Of a DNA stretch of 64,000 bases, positions 60,676 through 64,000 are shown piece after piece. The notes beneath the pieces were generated by a model. It did not search any database. It saw only the letters and a program-made list of their open reading frames with translations, and had not been told where the DNA came from. Position 1 is the stretch's first letter. Each line of letters starts with the position of its first letter. This DNA comes from Coprinopsis marcescibilis (Eukaryota; Basidiomycota; Agaricomycetes; Agaricales; Psathyrellaceae), in contig ML210157.1 in the NCBI GenBank assembly GCA_004369085.1, forward strand, positions 67,057 to 131,056, read 5' to 3'. The translations under genes were made by a program, and so were the position numbers.

Positions 60676-62485
60676 CTACTGTTTTCCCTCCCCTCGGCTC
60701 AGTTCACCCTTGGCAGTGGCCAAACGCCTGAGCCGTTGGAAATCCTTCCTTAGCTGATCTACGGCTTCCCAACCTTCGTCCACTGCCTCCCTACGAATGT
60801 CCCGACTCCCTTCGTCCCCCGATGGCGCCTCTGGGGACCATTCATGGGAGAGAGACTCCAAATCAGGGAACCGTTCATCAAAGAACAGCGCCCATTGGCG
60901 AAGCTCTGAAAGCCTGAAATCCGATGTTCTTGTATCATGAAACGTTAGGCGGAGCAGGCTAGACCCGAACGCCATAAGCATTGGATGGAGACATGCGATG
61001 AGTTGACCCAACAAAGGTTTGTCCTCTGATCTGAGGAAACGTGACCAAAGAGTTTACTTTGAGGGAAAGGGAACGGAGCCGCGTTTCTTTTCTTGCGAGG
61101 TCGTCGAGCGTCAAAAACGTTGGGACGGCATTCCCCCAGTGACACTCCATCAGGTGAAGGACTTGTAATGGATGCGCCTTATTGTCTCCTTGAACTGCGG
61201 CTAGAACAAAGTCGTTTGCTTCCTTCGATGTTGCCAAGCCGGTTAACGGAGCTGTCACTGAAAGTGAAGCTAGCCTGTCCATGGCGGCCAACTGTATCAG
61301 TGTCCTACAGTGGATGTTCCTCTCAGATGAGATTGAGAGGTTTTCCAAAGTAGAAGGGTAGGCAACAGACACATACTCCGCCACCTGCTCCCAACTATGC
61401 TCGGAGGACTCTTCAAGCTTGATCTTCAACCGACTCAGCCCAAGGGTCGAGTTTGTCAGCCATTTCAGAGTATCCGAGTATGTTCCAAACAGTTCGACTT
61501 TCCGCAGGGTCTTCGACAAATGCGGTGGACCAAAGGTGTTGTCGGTGGTCACATGGACTTGGAATCGAAGGCGAGGTGGGCGGTTACGATTATTCTGTCG
61601 GGAGAGAGAGAGCGCGAACATTTCCAGCCGGTCGCCAATCTTGTCATATGTGCCAAAGTTCATGTCTGAAGTTATAATGGGAGCGAATCGTGAAGGATTT
61701 GAGACGACGCAATTTCGCAACGTCACCCCACGGTATCGGCAGCTTCAAGTACCTGGTGTGCTCGAACCCCAGCTCTTGTAAATCAGGAGTAAGCTTAATT
61801 GCGTGGTTGATCGCGGCCTTGAGGATGTGATTATGAGAATCCTCAAAGCTGCCGCCGGACCTGACAACTTGGACAGATTTGGAGAGAATCAGACCAAGGC
61901 ATGCAAGGTCGTCGTATCCCACCCGTAGCCCTACGTGCACCTCGCGGAGTGCAGGTATCAGCGGACTGAAGCAAGCGATGGCGGTGTACACTTGAGAAGA
62001 GAGTGTGTCGTTCTCAGACTCGGTCGAGTCTCCAACTTCCGACGATGTTGAAGTGTCACCGTGGCTCAGAAGGTTGAATTTTCTCACTCGACGTGCATAG
62101 AAATGCCATCGCGTGAGGTCTTCGGGCTGGATTGGCTCGAGTAGAAGCTGTGATAAATGCGAATATTGAGTTTTATTATCCCGATACTTGTAGAATGTGT
62201 GACTTATACATATTTCTTATCGTGCTCCGAATAGCTGAGCGGCAACAGCTTGGCCAACGGCAGAATCGAATCGAGTTCCTTCCATAGGTGATCGGAAGCT
62301 GGCTCGAAAAAGCTCTTGGATAGGAGAGTTACGGCTCTCAGCCACTCCCGCCGTTCGGATAGCGTCGCCCAGTGACTCCATTCCATGAGATTGAAGACAT
62401 GAGCCAACAGATCAACATTTGTGAGCGTTTGCTCAACAGGAGTGGAGTATTCGCGGTTCACAGCGAAAGACACATCTACTGACAC
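60676..62485 (-). pseudogene. F-box/LRR-like gene with two apparent frameshifts
   Basis: Related to the gene at 10659. It starts MSVDVSFAVNREYST at 62485, with the F-box-like helix LLAHVFNLMEWSHWATL ... LLSKSFFEPASDHLWKELDSILPLAKLLPL. After a GTATGT...ATCACAG intron come LLLEPIQPEDLTRWHFYARRVRKF and Leu-rich repeats. The frame breaks near 61677-61687: KSFTIRSHYN continues as SDMNFGTYDKIGDRLEM one frame over, with no sensible intron. It breaks again near 61030, where VNSLVTFPQ continues as SEDKPLLGQLIACLH. Both continuations align with the intact relative. It is either a recent pseudogene or has sequencing errors. The last segment (LSELRQWALFFDERFPDLESL) ends at 60676. Confidence 0.7.
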
Positions 62486-62659
62486 GGTAGCTTGGCTTTC
62501 GAGTCGAGAGAGCTGAGCTAAGTGTGTCAGTTCGGAGCCTGGAGAGTGCCAACGATCCGATTATCAGTATGGTCTGTGCGTGGGAGTCCAGTTTAAGCCC
62601 AGCGGCCGTAGCTCGTTTATTTATTTTGCAAAAGAAATGATGAGAAACAAATGTACATC
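62486..62659. other. Short intergenic gap
   Basis: 174 bases between the F-box-like start and the stop of the terpene cyclase-like gene, both on the minus strand. It should include the F-box-like gene's promoter. Confidence 0.4.
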
Positions 62660-64000
62660 CTAAGTAGAAACGAAAGAGAATGGAAGGGTAAGGAAAGATA
62701 AAAGAACACCGATCTGCGAACGCGATCCAGAGCCACGTATGTCTTTATCGCTGGCGAACGACCCTGACAATGCGGGCTCCGCCTGCTGGTCCAGGTGCAG
62801 TCGCTTTGGAGGAAGACCGTTGATAGCACTAATTGCGACTGCCGTGGCCAGTCCTCGGTTGCCGACCTTAAGCTTCTTCGACGGAGCCAAGTACACCCAG
62901 CTCATCTCCCAACCACCATCTTCACACTGAAGTTTGCGCAGGGTGCGTAGGTCGATCTCGTTCCGGATTCCAACAAAATTGCAGACTACAATTCGCATGG
63001 CAAGTGCGAGCGCGTCCCCTGTCACACCCATCCGCTCTCTAACACATTCTTTGAGTATAGGCGTAAACTTGCAGTGAAGGACTGAGTCGTTGGTCGAAGA
63101 TAGGACACGGGTGATGGCGTAGAGGAAGTATTCGGGGTATACGTAGTAGTAGGTCCCGTCGGTATAGGCGCGATTCAAGAGGCTGTCGTACAGCCACTGA
63201 ACGATTTGCGGTATTTCTGATCCTCGTCCGTAGCTATAAAATAGTGCTGCAACACAGGCGCATATTCCTGCACATAATCGAGGTCGACGGGAATCAAAAT
63301 ATGCCTTGATCTATCGGTCAGCACCTACACATATGCACGATCAAGTCGGCCTGATGCTTACTGGAGGAAGCCCGTCATTTGTTAAGTTTTTGACGATCTG
63401 ATCCATAACGCGCGACGCAATTGGCGCCGTTGCTCTGCCTTTTAGGACCGTATATGCAATTGAGGTGGTGTCCAGGTCGCAAGGGAAATCTTTGAAGTCC
63501 TGCGAGAAGTTGCTTGGGTCTTCACATTGCGTAAGCAAACAAAATACAAAAGATATGGATATCTCTAGCGCTTACCATGGAAGAAGTTCCAAAAGCCTGT
63601 TTCACAGTCTGGTTCTGTGATATGTATGAGCGACCTGGTGGGATCTGGAGCATCAGTCATACTAAAACATTCATGAGTAATTCAAACATCGACGCACCGA
63701 TCACCGCTAGCCTCCAGAATCAGGAGTTGTGCGAAGTTCTCGTGAAGGAGTACAGCATCCTCCTCCGTCGTGCCAAGAACAGAATGTAGCTTTCCCTTGT
63801 TTGCTTGGAGGTATGCATTCCCTCTCTCTGCAGGGTTGTAAAAGTAGTTGAGCAACGAGCGCTTGACTGCTGCCTTGCTGTCGAACACGATCCCTTCGAA
63901 TCCAATGGAACGGGCAGAGAACACGTTCTCAATCTTGTCATCGATGAATATGGCGCGCCGGGGATCGATTCCTGTGGCAGAAATGACATGGCGGTAGATT
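62660..64000 (-). CDS. HAD-like terpene cyclase (drimane-synthase type), C-terminal part
   Basis: The gene runs leftward from beyond 64000 and ends at 62660; its N-terminus is outside the window. Seen first is the end of a haloacid-dehalogenase domain: ISATGIDPRRAIFIDDKIENVFSARSIG (motif IV with Asp-Asp) and GFEGIVFDSK. A helical link follows (LNYFYNPAERGNAYLQANKG; LLHENFAQLLILEASGD). After short exons comes FKDFPCDLDTTSIAYTVL, with the class II terpene-cyclase protonation motif DxDTTS at 63461-63478. Then RRPRLCAGICACVAALFYSYGRG, AYTDGTYYYVYPEYFLYAI and LRKLQCEDGGWEMSWVY complete it. A HAD domain fused to a beta-type cyclase domain with DxDTT is known from AstC-type fungal drimane sesquiterpene synthases. 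Those cyclise farnesyl diphosphate and can remove phosphate. Product unknown. Confidence 0.85.

Overview
The window looks like nuclear DNA of a filamentous basidiomycete, most probably an Agaricomycete. Genes are split by many short introns (about 50-60 bases, GT...AG). The families present fit that group: paired PQQ-dependent AA12-type dehydrogenases, NACHT/ankyrin STAND proteins, F-box/leucine-rich proteins, a CFEM protein and a HAD-type terpene cyclase. Housekeeping genes are spread among them: an Nop53-like ribosome factor, COP9 subunit 1, ribosomal protein eL31, the Lcb1 subunit of serine palmitoyltransferase, and a Zrg17/Msc2-type zinc transporter. All identifications come from reading the sequence; no database search was run.

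Layout. 1-2875: no convincing gene, with a diverged direct repeat before the first gene. 2876-5611 (+): CDF zinc transporter. 6472-8064 (-): unknown multi-pass membrane protein. 8437-9707 (-): mannitol/sorbose-type short-chain dehydrogenase. 10659-12445 (+) and 12678-14587 (-): two convergent F-box genes. 15167-16896 (+): Nop53. 17237-19099 (+): CSN1. 19325-20472 (+): universal stress protein. 21644-23720 and 24101-26176 (+): tandem AA12-like sugar dehydrogenases. 26729-28289 and 29183-30957 (+): tandem SET-domain proteins. 31205-32943 (-) and 33194-35069 (+): a divergent GT69 mannosyltransferase / capsule-associated SGNH-like pair. 35366-35437 (-): tRNA-Ala(CGC). 35969-37667 (+): F-box protein. 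37931-40422 (+): NACHT-ankyrin STAND protein. 41735-43768 (-): a second NACHT protein. 44299-45252: a long-TIR transposable element with a 6-base target duplication. 45282-45870 (-): a decayed copy of the 3' end of that second NACHT gene. 46911-47509 (-): eL31. 48283-48920 (+): CFEM GPI protein. 49986-50499 (-): small heat-shock protein. 51057-53768 (+): coiled-coil/disordered protein. 54310-56226 (+): Lcb1. 57648-60325 (+): third NACHT-ankyrin protein, a paralogue of the one at 37931. 60676-62485 (-): frameshifted F-box/LRR relative of the gene at 10659. 62660-64000 (-): C-terminal part of a HAD-like terpene cyclase carrying a DxDTTS motif, running off the right edge.

Themes. The accessory half (about 21-46 kb and 57-64 kb) is dominated by recent duplication and decay: tandem AA12 genes, tandem SET genes, two STAND-ankyrin genes with identical internal exon lengths, a NACHT gene with a relic beside it, and an F-box gene with a broken cousin. 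The most interesting items are the HAD-terpene cyclase, the three STAND proteins sharing a short Gly-rich N-terminal motif, the SET paralogue whose NHSCxPN signature has changed to NHRCxSN, and the intact long-TIR element. Exon borders were placed by reading splice sites and keeping frame; several genes add up exactly, others are marked approximate.
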